Assembly (NCBI RefSeq): GCF_004193775.1
Contig: NC_041008.1
Location: 17,627,731 to 17,691,730, forward strand
Direction: 5' to 3'
DNA from: Glycine soja
Lineage: Eukaryota; Streptophyta; Magnoliopsida; Fabales; Fabaceae
Length of the DNA stretch: 64,000 nucleotides
A program made the position numbers and the translations under genes. Under the pieces are notes generated by a model. That model did no database searches. It worked only from the letters and a program-made list of their open reading frames with translations, and was not told the origin of the DNA. How positions within the stretch are numbered: the first letter of the stretch is position 1; each line of letters starts with the position of its first letter. Below, in pieces: positions 34,101-44,535 of this stretch.

Positions 34101-34182
34101 CGAACTTAATGATTTGGATAGAAGTATGGTACTTGATAGAACATTATGGCGGAAGTTGATCCATGTAGCCGACCCCACCTAG
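31133..34182 (+). pseudogene. LINE endonuclease-reverse transcriptase, one frameshift
   Basis: Residues about 70-310 form an apurinic-type endonuclease: FGTWNIGTLTGKSMEI, CLQETKW, GGDLNGHVG and the terminal SQIDFFLI. Reverse transcriptase follows at about 530-820: GKAVGPDNIPIEVWK, NTLVPIYKNKGDIQNCANYR, GFMPGRSTMEAIYLLR, LIFIDLEKAYDRVP, LHQGSTLSPYLF and the catalytic FADDIVLLGE. At 33634 a one-base loss gives a stop after KYLGL; the rest continues in another frame at 33636-34182 ([30 protein letters not shown]), the usual RTE C-terminus. Everything else is open, so the copy is fairly young. The endonuclease nicks target DNA and the RT copies element RNA there. Confidence 0.9.
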
Positions 34183-34190
34183 TGGGATAA

Positions 34191-34212
34191 GGCGTTGTTG
34201 TTGTTGTTGTTG
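34191..34212 (+). repeat. LINE 3' tail (TTG)n
   Basis: About seven TTG units between GCG and the right target duplication. Confidence 0.9.
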
Positions 34213-34546
34213 TAGTGGCTAATCCTTCTATCATATTCATGGATGAGCCAACTTCTGGGCTAGATGCAAGAGTTGCTGCTGTTGTTATGAGGGCTATCGG
34301 GAAAATAGTGGACACTGGAAGAACAGTTGTCTGCACCATCCATCAGCCAAGCATTGATATATTTGAATCTTTTGATGAGGTAAATATGCAGAGTAAAAAA
34401 TTGTGACATCTTTATTCTCTTCTACTAACAAGTTTCTAATTTTTATTGTCAACTAAATGCAACTTTTTCTAATGAAATGAGGAGGACAAGAGATATATGT
34501 GGGGCCACTTCGACATCATTCTTATCATTTAATCAGTTACTTTGAG
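34213..34546 (+). pseudogene. Captured PDR transporter, 3' part of split exon and next exon
   Basis: After the duplicated LINE target the exon goes on with [14 protein letters not shown] (Walker B and D-loop), [20 protein letters not shown] (H-loop His) and [11 protein letters not shown], ending at a GT donor (34380). The next exon, 34463-34546, reads LFLMK, stop, GGQEIYVGPLRHHSYHLISY. The Arg codon has become TGA and the acceptor reads AA where AG is expected. It is part of the second nucleotide-binding domain of a pleiotropic-drug-resistance exporter. Introns are kept, so capture was from DNA. Confidence 0.85.
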
Positions 34547-34609
34547 GTAAAACTCTTATGAAAATTAGGATATATTGAAGTGCATCTTTATAAAAATTCA
34601 GACTTATAC

Positions 34610-34612
<3 letters not shown>

Positions 34613-34669
<57 letters not shown>
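34613..34669. repeat. (AT)n microsatellite
   Basis: 57 bp of TA repeats inside the CACTA element. Confidence 0.95.
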
Positions 34670-34672
<3 letters not shown>

Positions 34673-35523
34673 CTGTTTTAGAATTATACCGTTTGAGAAG
34701 CAAAGGTTTTTTTTTTAAAATCTCTCAAGAAGTTGACCAAAAAGCAAAAGCTAAGAAAAAGATGCTCTAATTTTACTTTTGTATTTATACCAAATCAGAT
34801 ATTTTAGAGTAGCAACTTTGCCTATGAGTGATTGGGTTATACTTCTCCAGGTATTTATACCAAATCAGAAATAGATGTACACCACACAAGTACGTCTTCG
34901 ACTACTTCTGCACTACATATAATACTTCATATTCCTTGTAAATTAGTACCTCTGGTATTCCATTTCATATTAATACAATTAATTTTACTGATAAAAAAAA
35001 AATTGTGCTATTTTGCCTGAGTGATTGTATTCAAACCTGCTCTTTTGTCTGATATCTGCTAATTTTTGACCTTATCTTGCTTCCTGTGTCTGTTAGGAAG
35101 CTAGAGAAATTTCACTAACTCAGGTTCCGCATTTTAACAACAACATTGTTCTTAAATGCAAAGAGGTGACTCTCTTGTCTCTTTGGAGATATTTATGTCC
35201 TCTTTATTTTTGTTTATATGTCTGAGCTCTGAATTTACTGCACATTTTTTTTGGGTATTCGCTGGAAGCCTATGTGGATATATAAGTTGTAGTTTTTTCA
35301 TCTAAATGTTACAAAATATGTCCTTAAAATTATATACTAGTTTTCTTTTTTATATATAACGCTTATAATTAATTACTAGTGAGAAGATTTGCTAAATTTA
35401 AAGACTAAACACAAATGAAAAATTTATATGAATTACAACTAAAAAAATTATAGACTTAAATATATTTTATTTCAATTAGAAAACTATAAGAATTGGCTTA
35501 AGGCTATTGCCAAAAAATAAAAG

Positions 35524-35605
<82 letters not shown>

Positions 35606-36203
35606 TAACGGTATTGAGGGATTGAAATCTTATGTATCCCCTCACTGTATGTCTTCCCTTGAATTGAAAACTTATTCACCATCAAATTTTTTCTCATTTT
35701 TAAAAATAATATTTTTTTCTCTTAATTATTATTATTATTATTTTTTACTAAAATGTTATATTTTAACCTGAAAGTGACTATTATGGTGCAGTTTTTGACT
35801 AATCAATTATGGCCTATGAGATAACTGAGATAAAGAGTAAGTAATAAGCATAGCAATGCCACTATGTGCTTAGGTATGTCTTGGTTGATTTTGTGGCTCA
35901 TAGCTGAATTATTGTGTTCTTTCTATTGTTTGTACGTTGTAGTTTAATATTAAAATTCTGAACTTGCACTTTTCTTTATGTTAAGTTATTTTAAGGAGTT
36001 GCCAATTTGTTAGTAGATTTCTCTGCAAAACCCATTAAGTTATGAATTTCTGCATTTACACAATATAGGATTTTCTTTATTTGGTTGGATAGGGGAACAC
36101 GATATGGTGTTTATCAAGCAATAATGGAGATGTTTTATCCTTTTCTTGAGTTAGTTTGTAATCTTTGATAAAAGTTGATATTGTGGTCTATTGTTTTGTT
36201 TAG
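34670..36203 (+). other. CACTA internal non-coding DNA
   Basis: Holds a second (AT)n microsatellite at 35527-35602, a short repeated phrase GTATTTATACCAAATCAGA (34781, 34850) and an exon-sized stretch near 35098-35165 preceded by TTAG. No gene is recognisable. Confidence 0.5.
35527..35602. repeat. (AT)n microsatellite
   Basis: About 76 bp of TA repeats. Confidence 0.95.
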
Positions 36204-36808
36204 ATTGACTAAATCCAACTTCCGAGAGCCAATAAATATTGGAAGTGATGAGATGGTTAGCATGAATGAGATGGCTGAGATTATTATTGGCTTTGAGAAC
36301 AAGAATATTCCTATTCACCACATTCCTGGCCTTGAGGGTGTTCGAGGTCGTAATTTAGACAATACAATGATAAAAGAAAAACTTGGTTGGGCTCCAACTA
36401 TGAGGTTGAAGGTAATAATATTACTATCATGAATTGGGCGAAAATTATCTTATTTCCACTCTATAATTTATTCCATGTCATATTAAGTTCTATGGAACAG
36501 TCATAGCTTATAGGTCAATTGCACCATGCTCAATTTATGGTACTTGTATAAATCAATTCTCCATTATGTGTCAAACTATTCAATGAATTCGCCCTTATGG
36601 TACTTGTATATTAAGTTTTAGCTTTTCTAGATGAAAATATTCGTAGTTTATACCTTGTTCTTTTTCAATTTTTCTATGAATACTTAATAGTATCTCAATT
36701 GTGATGTTGTAGGATGGGTTGAGAATCACATACTTCTGGATTAAGAAGTAGATCGAGAAGGAGAAGGCTCAAGGTATTGATATATCTGTGTATGGGTCTA
36801 AATTATTT
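36204..36808 (+). pseudogene. Captured fragment: GDP-mannose 3,5-epimerase, two exons
   Basis: Exon 36204-36411 follows a TTTAG acceptor and reads REPINIGSDEMVSMNEMAEI, IHHIPGLEGVRGRN and TMIKEKLGWAPTMRLK, matching the C-terminal part of the plant GDP-mannose epimerase that feeds vitamin C and cell-wall sugar synthesis. A 301-bp intron (GTAATA..TAG) leads to exon 36713-36808: DGLRITYFWIKK, TAG, IEKEKAQGIDISVYGS. The Gln codon is TAG. The catalytic N-terminal half is absent. Confidence 0.85.
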
Positions 36809-37254
36809 GTTAAGGTGGTTTTTTAAGGTACTTCGTGGTGCTTAAGGTGGTTTACTGCACTAGAAGCTCTAAATTATTTGTTTTGAATTTTGATGTCTAA
36901 ATAATTGATTAATAAGAAAATAATTTTTTATTCCTTATGAATATGGTATCTGAATGTTCTATAAATGAAAAACCTTGTCAAATGTGCAATGTTCATCCTG
37001 TGATGATTCTAGTAGATTATCTATAGCTGATTGCTTTAGGTGCCTAATAATTATATTTATTCATTATTACTAATATAGATAATTTTGAGTACTCATTATT
37101 AGGTTTTAATTAATTAATTAATTAATTATTACTTGATTATATGTATTCACTATGCATAATATAAATAATTTGAATCACTGATTCTCAGTTTTTATATATA
37201 TAAACAATTATTAGATCAAACAGATTGATTATTTAATATGTAAATTTTTGGTTT

Positions 37255-37607
37255 TTTCACATCGGTGCCGCCAAGGGAAACGATGTTGAAACCACAGCTT
37301 ACTACATCGGTGCTGCCACAAGAAACGATGTTGAAACCGCAGCTTACTACATCGGTGGTTTCACTAAAACGATGTAGAAAGTCATGTTTACTACATCGAT
37401 GCTAGCATAGCCACCGATGTGAAAACCACAGGTTACTATGTCGTGCCTTAGAAGACAGCGTTGTAGAAATTATTGTCGTTCAACAACGGTCAGTTTTGGA
37501 CCGTTGTTGAAAGTTTTTATTTTCAACTACCTTACATTCAAAAACGGTCATGCACCGATGTTGAATACCCAATTCGATCGATGTTAAAAATGCGCTTTCT
37601 AATAGTG
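37255..37607. repeat. Subterminal repeats at the right CACTA end
   Basis: CATCGGTG(C/G)..CC and AACGATGT(A/T)GAAA phrases recur at least six times in both orientations in 350 bp. Fewer related motifs (AACATCG, AACGGTGG) lie at 29152-29260. In CACTA elements such motifs bind the transposase. Confidence 0.75.
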
Positions 37608-37610
37608 TTA

Positions 37611-38719
37611 CCAATAGAAGAAGGAATTTGTCCAAAGAGCTTATTTGTTGACAAAGAAAGTTTGGTAAGCTTTGTCAAGTTTCCAATAGTGAAAGGAATT
37701 GGTCCAGAGAGCTTGTTTGAGAACAAAGAAAGTTTGGTGAGCTTTGTCAAGTTTCCAATAGTGGAAGGAATTGGTCGAGAGAGCTTATTTGATGACAAAG
37801 AAAGTTTGGTGAGCTTTGTCAAGTTTCCAATAGTGGAAGGAAGTGGTTCAGAGAGTTTGTTTCCAAAGAGGCGAATAGACTCCAAAATGACCAAGTTACC
37901 TATGGAAGATGGGATTGGTCCAGAGAGATTATTCTCAAACATTGGATTGTGACAAGTAAATGGAGTTTCCCCACATTATTAGGAACGAAACCAGATAGAT
38001 AGTTGCCATAAGCGTACAAATACACTAAATTGCTAAGATTTAATTTCCAATTGTAGAAGGGATTGTACCTGATAAAGATTTACCAGAAAGATCAAGTTGA
38101 TACATATTTGTTATCATTCTAATTTCTTGAGGAATAGAACCCAAAAGATTATTTTCTGAAAGCAATAAATACTTCAAATTGATTAACTTCCCAATTTTCT
38201 GAGGAATGGAACCAGAAATGTCATTTAACTGAAGCCTTAATTCTGTCAAGTTGACTAACTGAGTTATTTGAGATGGAATTGGTCCAAAGAGATAATTGTC
38301 ACTTAAATCAAGATGAGTGAGTTTGTACAACACCCCAATTTGGGGAGGAATACTTCCATTCAAGAAGTTGTGACTTATATTTAGAATGAGGATATTTGGA
38401 AGTGATGAAAAATTGAGAGTTTGAAGTGTACCCTTTAATCTTCCAAAATGTGTAAGATTTATGTTACAAGAAATTCCAAGCCAATTGCAAGAACTATTGC
38501 CACCCATGAAGATAGCAAAGTTTGACTTTGATTCTCAAGGCTGGCTTTCCACTTCAACAAAGCATTTGCTTCATCAGTTTGTTGTAATGTGAGTGAAGCA
38601 GAGAAAGCAGTTGCATGGAGAGAAGTGGACATAGTGAATGCACAAAAGCACATTGCAATTAGAAGAAGCCAAAATGATGGAAGATTCATGGATTGAAGGG
38701 TCGGAAATATGAACAACAT
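37611..38719 (-). pseudogene. RLK copy 1, part 1: signal peptide and N-terminal leucine-rich repeats
   Basis: This is the 5' end of the gene. The minus strand from 38719 gives a hydrophobic signal peptide (SFWLLLIAMCFCAFTMS), then the LRR N-cap TDEANALLKWKASLENQSQT. Loss of one G near 38505 shifts the frame into SCNWLGIS and LRR units such as TLNFSSLPNILILNISHNFL and LTHLDLSDNYLFGPIPSQIT. Further small indels near 38040 and 37940 lead to near-identical repeated units GPIPSTIGNLTKLTKLSL. The CACTA element interrupts at GN. The family is the MIK2-like LRR receptor kinases. At least three frame changes make it a pseudogene even without the insertions. Confidence 0.9.
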
Positions 38720-39609
38720 TGGTGTGGTATAGAGTGAATTATTGTAAGTACGTGAAGTTGCTTCAATTTTCAGAGATTTATATGCCGTTCATGCCGTTGG
38801 GATGTTGCATGTACGTATTCACAGCAAGTCACGGACACGAGAACCTAAGTCATGAAAGTAGCGCTGAAATGTTCTGCCTCCATCCACCCATCTTACGTGG
38901 TTAAATAGATTAAAAAAAAAAAAACTCTCTCCGGCCCGGTATGTAAGTAACAAAACTTTTTTATTTCTTTTTTCTTAAATACTATTTTATTTTTTATGGT
39001 AAATACAATATCAAAAAATTTAAAATCTTCCCACAACATTTTTAATCAATTAAACTAGGTCCTTTGATTTTTCATTTCAAATATAAATAAATTTCAATTA
39101 TTTCTGTCATTTTTAATAAAATTATTTTCAAACTATCTTTTCATTTAATAAGATCAAATATTTTTTTATACATATGAAATTTCAATGAAAAATAATTTTA
39201 AAAAATTGATTAATTTATTAAAAATAAAACAATTTAATGAATTTAACTAATTTTTTTTAATAAATATAAAAATATTTTTTTCTTCTTATAATGGAAATCG
39301 GAGTGAGTAGACATAATCTAGAATTTCACATCTGAAATTATCCTAATATCATATTGTGTTCAATGCTTTTTATGAATGAAATATTGGTTGAATATTGTTT
39401 TTTTCTCGGTATAAATTTATTATATTTTAATTTAATTATATTAAATAGTAAATAGCTTCGAAATTTAATGAAAGTTAACTTTGGAATATAATAAGTTAGT
39501 CAAAAGTTTAAATAGTTAACCTGTGTTTCAAGTTTAAAAGCAAGAGAAAATTAACTTTGATTTGGTTGTTTTCTGTTTCAATGTTCCCTGAAAATAAAAA
39601 ATGATGATA

Positions 39610-39857
39610 GAAATATGTTTGGTTGGATTTCTATTTTCAGTTTCAGTAAAAATATTTTCTCAGACGAATCAAAAATTGAAAATAATAAAATTTCATTTTT
39701 AGTTGAAATCAGAAACCTCATTTTAAGTAAAATGAAAACGTGGTGGTAATGAATGTAATTTTAAACAAATCTAAAAATACATTTTCTTTTAAAAACGTAT
39801 TTTCAATATTTTTATTTCTTGAAGACAGACAACAAAAAGTCAAACCAAACATATTTT
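39610..39857. mobile_element. Possible MITE (foldback)
   Basis: AAATATGTTTGGTT at the left and AACCAAACATATTT at the right are exact complements (14 bp) enclosing about 220 bp of AT-rich DNA. No clear target duplication. Confidence 0.4.
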
Positions 39858-39954
39858 CAAAATTCTAATCTTTTAAAAATAAAAATATTTTTTAAAAAAT
39901 GAACAAAAAATAAAAACAAAAAATAAAAATACAAACCAAATACATTCAGACACA

Positions 39955-40200
39955 ACAAACTCAGCGCTCCAATCACCGTTTTCCGACAGATTTCGTAGAC
40001 TTCTGTTATTATTACGGAAAGCTCTCGTGTATTGCAGAAGCACTTTTTTCTTAAACGATGAAGAGACCGAAACAGGAGCAAGCTACACGTTTTACAACAG
40101 CGTGAGGCTGAAATGCGTGAATCTTATACCTCCATTTTTCAGGTCAATATTAAGAAAGGATGTGAAAGCTGCAAGGACTACAGCTTCGGCAATGACGTGA
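39955..40200 (+). other. Exon-like island of unknown origin
   Basis: Less AT-rich than the flanks. One frame is open from about 39940 to 40200 without a Met, containing DEETETGASYTFYNSVRLKC. Another starts at an ATG in 40113. I recognise neither and cannot say whether it is an exon fragment. Confidence 0.25.
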
Positions 40201-42835
40201 TTTTTCTCGTCCTAAATGTGTTCCCAAACACGCACATCAAATGTGTATCCGATTTTTTTCCAAAAGCATACTTACAAGTTACAATTACAAATTAGGAAAT
40301 TAATATTAAATTTAATTAAAATTTCTATAATTATTTTATATTTGACTTAAATATGTCTAAGATTTCTTGATAATTAAAATACTTATTTTTATTATTGAAT
40401 TTATTAGCGCTAACAGTTATGCTCTGAAAAATAAAAAATTAAAATTTTATTCTAAAATAAATAAAAAGTGCGATAAATTTATCATATCATTAAATTTTTT
40501 GTTCAATTATGTCAAATGACTATACCTACGTGACACTTTTGATATTGGCATATCAATTTTTTGTTGTCGCATGTCATTTTCATAATTATTGTGTGTCATT
40601 AATTTATATGATTATCATGTGTTAAAAAATTCACTTTTTAATTTGATTCTTGAATTTAACAATTTATTGTCATTAACTTAATTATTTACTTGATATTTTA
40701 ATTTTGCTAGGACGGGGAGGGTTTAAAATTTGGGGATAAAAGTGTAATGATGAGTTTCAACAAAACTCCAGGGTCACTAAACATAAAACTTATACACCAC
40801 TTTTTGTCCAAGCGGTGTATAAACTCACTATTAGGAACATTAGACTGCACTTATCCAAACAAGCTGTGTATATCACCTCCATGTTTTATATATACACCAT
40901 TTTTTTCAAAAGTGTCATATATTGAAAATTTTCATAGTGGTATTGTTATTTTAATCTCTAAAAGTACTTTCAAATTTTTAATTAAATCTTATATTGTATG
41001 AATTATGAGCATAAGCATTATCGTATTCTTTCACTTCTATTTTTTTTTGTAATTTTGTCATTTAAATTATACTATAAACATGAAACTAATTTATAATTAT
41101 ATAACAATAGTTAGCATTAAATTCAGGACACCAATGACAAGATTTTATAAGGTTCCAAATCAAATTTTCTATCTAAATCAAATTATTATCTTATATGTTA
41201 TCAATATGTGTAGAATGAGATTAAATAATTAATATATTTTATGGAATAATGTCAGTGACGAAAAGAAAGTTAAAAAAACTTGACAATCACAAAAGGAAAA
41301 AAAGAATGAAAGTATTAGAATAAATAATTGTTAGTGATTTCAAATATAAAATATAATTTTTTATTTCTATACTTAATAATTATTTTTCATTTAATTTTTA
41401 TCATCATAAATAATTGTTATAACTGTAAACAAATGTAATTGACTATCATTATGCTAATAGTTTATATGTAACGCGAGACTTAATTTAAAATTCAAAAGTG
41501 TTTTCATATATCAAAATGATCCTACATAGTTAAGTTATAAGACTAAAATATTATTAAGTGACTAAATTTAATGACTAAAATGACATCAAATTATTAAGTT
41601 TAGATACCAAATTGAAAAGTTAATTTTTTGACAAGTGATAACCACATAGATGATATGTAACAATCATATGAATGACACATTGCAATCGTCAATTGTCACA
41701 TCATCACCATAAGTATCATGTAGGCACAACTGACTAAGTTAACAGTAGAACTAATTTGTTGCACTTTTTACATATTTAGAGACAATTTTGATTTTTCATC
41801 TTTAAGAGACCTAACTATTTACGCCTAATTACTAAGTCAATGTTATTTACCCTTAAAATAAATAGTGTTTTTTGGATGAGCTCTCACTATCCCAACTACT
41901 AATTAATAACTAATTTATTGAGGTACTGAGATTCATTCAAAGTCATCACCTCTATCAATAGACACTCTTCAATAAACATGGGTTTGGAAATCGAACCCCT
42001 AACCTAAATATCTTTCAATCTTGTCACACCATGTTGGTAAACGATAAACAGTGTAACATTAAAGAGATGGTAAATGAGAAATTTTATTATGAAATGGAGG
42101 ATAAAATAGAAAAAAATAAACTATAAACATAAATGTTATTTCAATTAATATTTCATATTATGTTATAAGTGTGATAAAATTGTATATAAATTCATTTATC
42201 AAATAAATTCATTTAGCTTAAATAACTTGTGAAACACATTTTAAGTCAACCATAAGTTAGAAGAGTGACATTAACTAAAATTCTACAAACAATCACACAC
42301 ATATACAATTATTAGGGGGCAATGGTGGTAATAACAACGACAATTATGATAGTGCTGATAATAGTGACAACAATTGTGATAGTGATTATGATGATTAACG
42401 ACAATCTTAAATAAGAGTAACGTGATAAGCTAACATGGGGTTGACCCAAATGATTAAAGATCGATAACGAACTTTTACCTTCTTTATGGATGTGGGTTCG
42501 AATTTTGTTCTTACCAAAATCCGGAACTATGACACGTCAGGATGGACGTAGTCAAAGTGGACTCCAGAACTTCACACGCTGGCTTTGAGGATGACCTTTG
42601 TTGAGAGGACAAAAGGAGGAACCTATAAAATAAAGAATTCCGACACTCAAGTAAGAAATGAGTTAGGAGATAAAAAAAAAAAAAGTGGTGTGATTATTGA
42701 GATATTATATAGAATGTTAAATGCTACAAAAATGACATTCTACATTTACGTTCTAAATTTGTTGTTTAATAACCGATGTAGAATGTGTCACAATGAAATA
42801 TTTGAAATTTAAATTAACTATTTTACATTGGTTTT

Positions 42836-44530
42836 TGTGGAAGCAAAGCTTCATGATGAATCAACAATGATTCAAAGGTGTTTTGATGATAACAATGATG
42901 ACAACAAAAGATGATGACAAAGGTGATGAACAAAAAGCTCAAAAGATCAAAGAACAACTCAAGTGAATCAAAGAACATCTCAAGTGAATCAAGAACAAGT
43001 CAAGAGTTCAAGAATCAAGAAGAATTCAAGACTCAAGAAGAAAGCCTACAATCAAGAATCAAGATTCAAGATTCTCAAGAATCAAGATCAAGACTCAAGA
43101 TTCAAGAATAAAGAAAGGACTCAATCAAGATAAGTATTAAAAAGTTTTTCAAAACTTTGAATAGCACATGAGTTTTTGAAAAACCTTTACCAAAGAGTTT
43201 TTACTCTCTGGTAATCGATTACCATATTGTTGTAATCGATTACCAGTAGTAAAATGAGTTTGAAAAAGTTTTCAAACTGAATTTACAACGTTCCAAATAT
43301 TTTCAAAAGGTTGTAATCGATTACAATGTTTTGTTAATCGATTACCAGTGTCCTTAAACGTTGAAATTCAAATTTAAAAGTGAAGAGTCACATGATTTCA
43401 CTCAAAAGCTTTGTGTAATCGATTACACTTATTTGGTAATCGATTACCAATGTTTGTTTCTGAAAAATCTAAAGATGTAACTCTTCAAAAAGGTTTTGAT
43501 TTTTTCAAATGGGTTTTAAGTTTTTCTAAAAGTTATAACTCTTCTGAATGGCCTTCTTGACCAGACATGAAGAGTCTATAAAAGCAAGGCTTTGTTTTGT
43601 ATTTTTAATCAATCATTCCAATCTTGAACACTTTTCCAATTCATTCAAACAATCCTTTACAAGCCTGGAATCTCTTTGAACTTCTTCTTCTTCTTCTTCT
43701 TTGTACCAAAAGCTTTCTGAAGTTTTCTGGTTTTCCAAAACTTGAAAACTTGTGCTATTCATCTTTTCATTCTCTTCTCCCTTTGCCAAAAAGAATTCGC
43801 CAAGGACTAACCGCCTGAATTCTTTTTGTGTCTCTCTTCTCTCTTTTCCAAAAGAAGGAAGGACTAACCGCTTGAATTCTTTTGTGTCTCCCTTCTCCCT
43901 TGTCAAAGAATTCAAAACGACACAGTCTGAGAATTCTTTTGATTCTTCCCATTCCCTAATACAAAAGCGTTTAAAGGTTTAACTGCCTGAGAATTCTTTT
44001 GTATCCTCATTCACAAAGTATCAAAGGTGTAACAGCCTGAGATCTTTGTCTTAACACATTGGAGGGTACATCCTTTGTGGTACAAGTAGAGGGTACATCT
44101 ACTTAGGTTTGACTGAGAACAAGAGAGGGTACATCTCTTGTGGATCAGTTCTAGTGGAGGGTACATCCACTAGGGTTTCAAAGAGAACAAGGTAGGGTAC
44201 ATCCCTTGTGGATCTTTGCTTGTAAAAGGATTTTTACAAGGTTGAAAGAAATCCCAAGGACCGCAGGTCGCTTGGGGACTGGAGGTAGGCACGGGTTGTT
44301 GCCGAACTAGTATAAAAACTCTTGTGTGTTTGTTTCCTTCTTCCCTACTCTTTTACTTTCCGCTGTGCATTTAATTTTCGCTTTTACTTTCTGTTAATTT
44401 TCTCTTCTACTCCATATTCTCTAAACAACAAAAGTAAAAGCCTTGAAAGAGTAATTTTTAATTGGTAAAGTTTTAGGAATAATTAATTCAACCCCCCTTC
44501 TTAATTATTCTGAGGTCACTCGATCCAACA
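42836..44530 (+). mobile_element. Solo LTR of the copia-type family
   Basis: Starts TGTGGAAGC and ends GATCCAACA like 22338-23969. Flanks GTTTT (42831-42835) and GTTTT (44531-44535) are identical. It keeps the three palindrome pairs, the TATA box (43577-43584) and the complete hairpin array. No internal sequence remains. Confidence 0.9.
43787..44209 (+). repeat. Hairpin array in the solo LTR
   Basis: Same ten hairpins as 23225-23647, here in a diverged copy. In hairpin A2 the stem is CAAAAGAA/TTCTTTTG, perfect, where the 22338 copy has one mismatch. In B5 one base differs (ACAAGGT). Loop sequences are kept. Confidence 0.85.
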
Positions 44531-44535
44531 GTTTT

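Larger units (their letters stand above)
31038..34212 (+). mobile_element. RTE-type LINE retrotransposon, near full length
   Basis: A 3175-bp insertion with a perfect 15-bp target duplication and a 3' end of (TTG)n in place of poly(A), as in RTE-clade LINEs. One long frame holds endonuclease and reverse transcriptase. The 5' non-coding part is about 95 bp, so it may be complete. It sits in the captured PDR exon of the CACTA element. Confidence 0.9.
29131..37607 (+). mobile_element. Non-autonomous CACTA (En/Spm, Tgm-like) transposon carrying fragments of four host genes
   Basis: Left end CACTACTAAAAAAAG and right end complement CACTATTAGAAAGCG share 23 of 29 terminal positions. Flanks are TTA on both sides (29128-29130, 37608-37610), the 3-bp duplication typical of CACTA. 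Subterminal ACATCGGT/ACCGATGT repeats crowd the right end (37255-37590). No TNP1/TNP2 transposase is recognisable. Inside are exon fragments of an ABCG half-transporter, a CAX exchanger, a full-size ABCG (PDR) transporter and GDP-mannose 3,5-epimerase, all on the plus strand, plus a later LINE and two microsatellites. Confidence 0.9.
38720..42830. other. Long AT-rich spacer upstream of RLK copy 1
   Basis: No gene is recognised in 4.1 kb. It would include the old promoter of the receptor gene. A foldback lies at 39610-39857 and a less AT-rich, exon-like stretch at 39955-40200 (separate entries). Open frames elsewhere are short and without motifs. Confidence 0.5.

Noticed and set aside
31038..34212. 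A host endonuclease or phosphatase gene
   Set aside because: The endonuclease domain is followed in the same frame by reverse transcriptase, with LINE-type target duplication and tail.
40740..41001. An 84-codon frame at 40747
   Set aside because: Surroundings are AT-rich and the frame has no domain, no homologue I recognise and no supporting splice signals.
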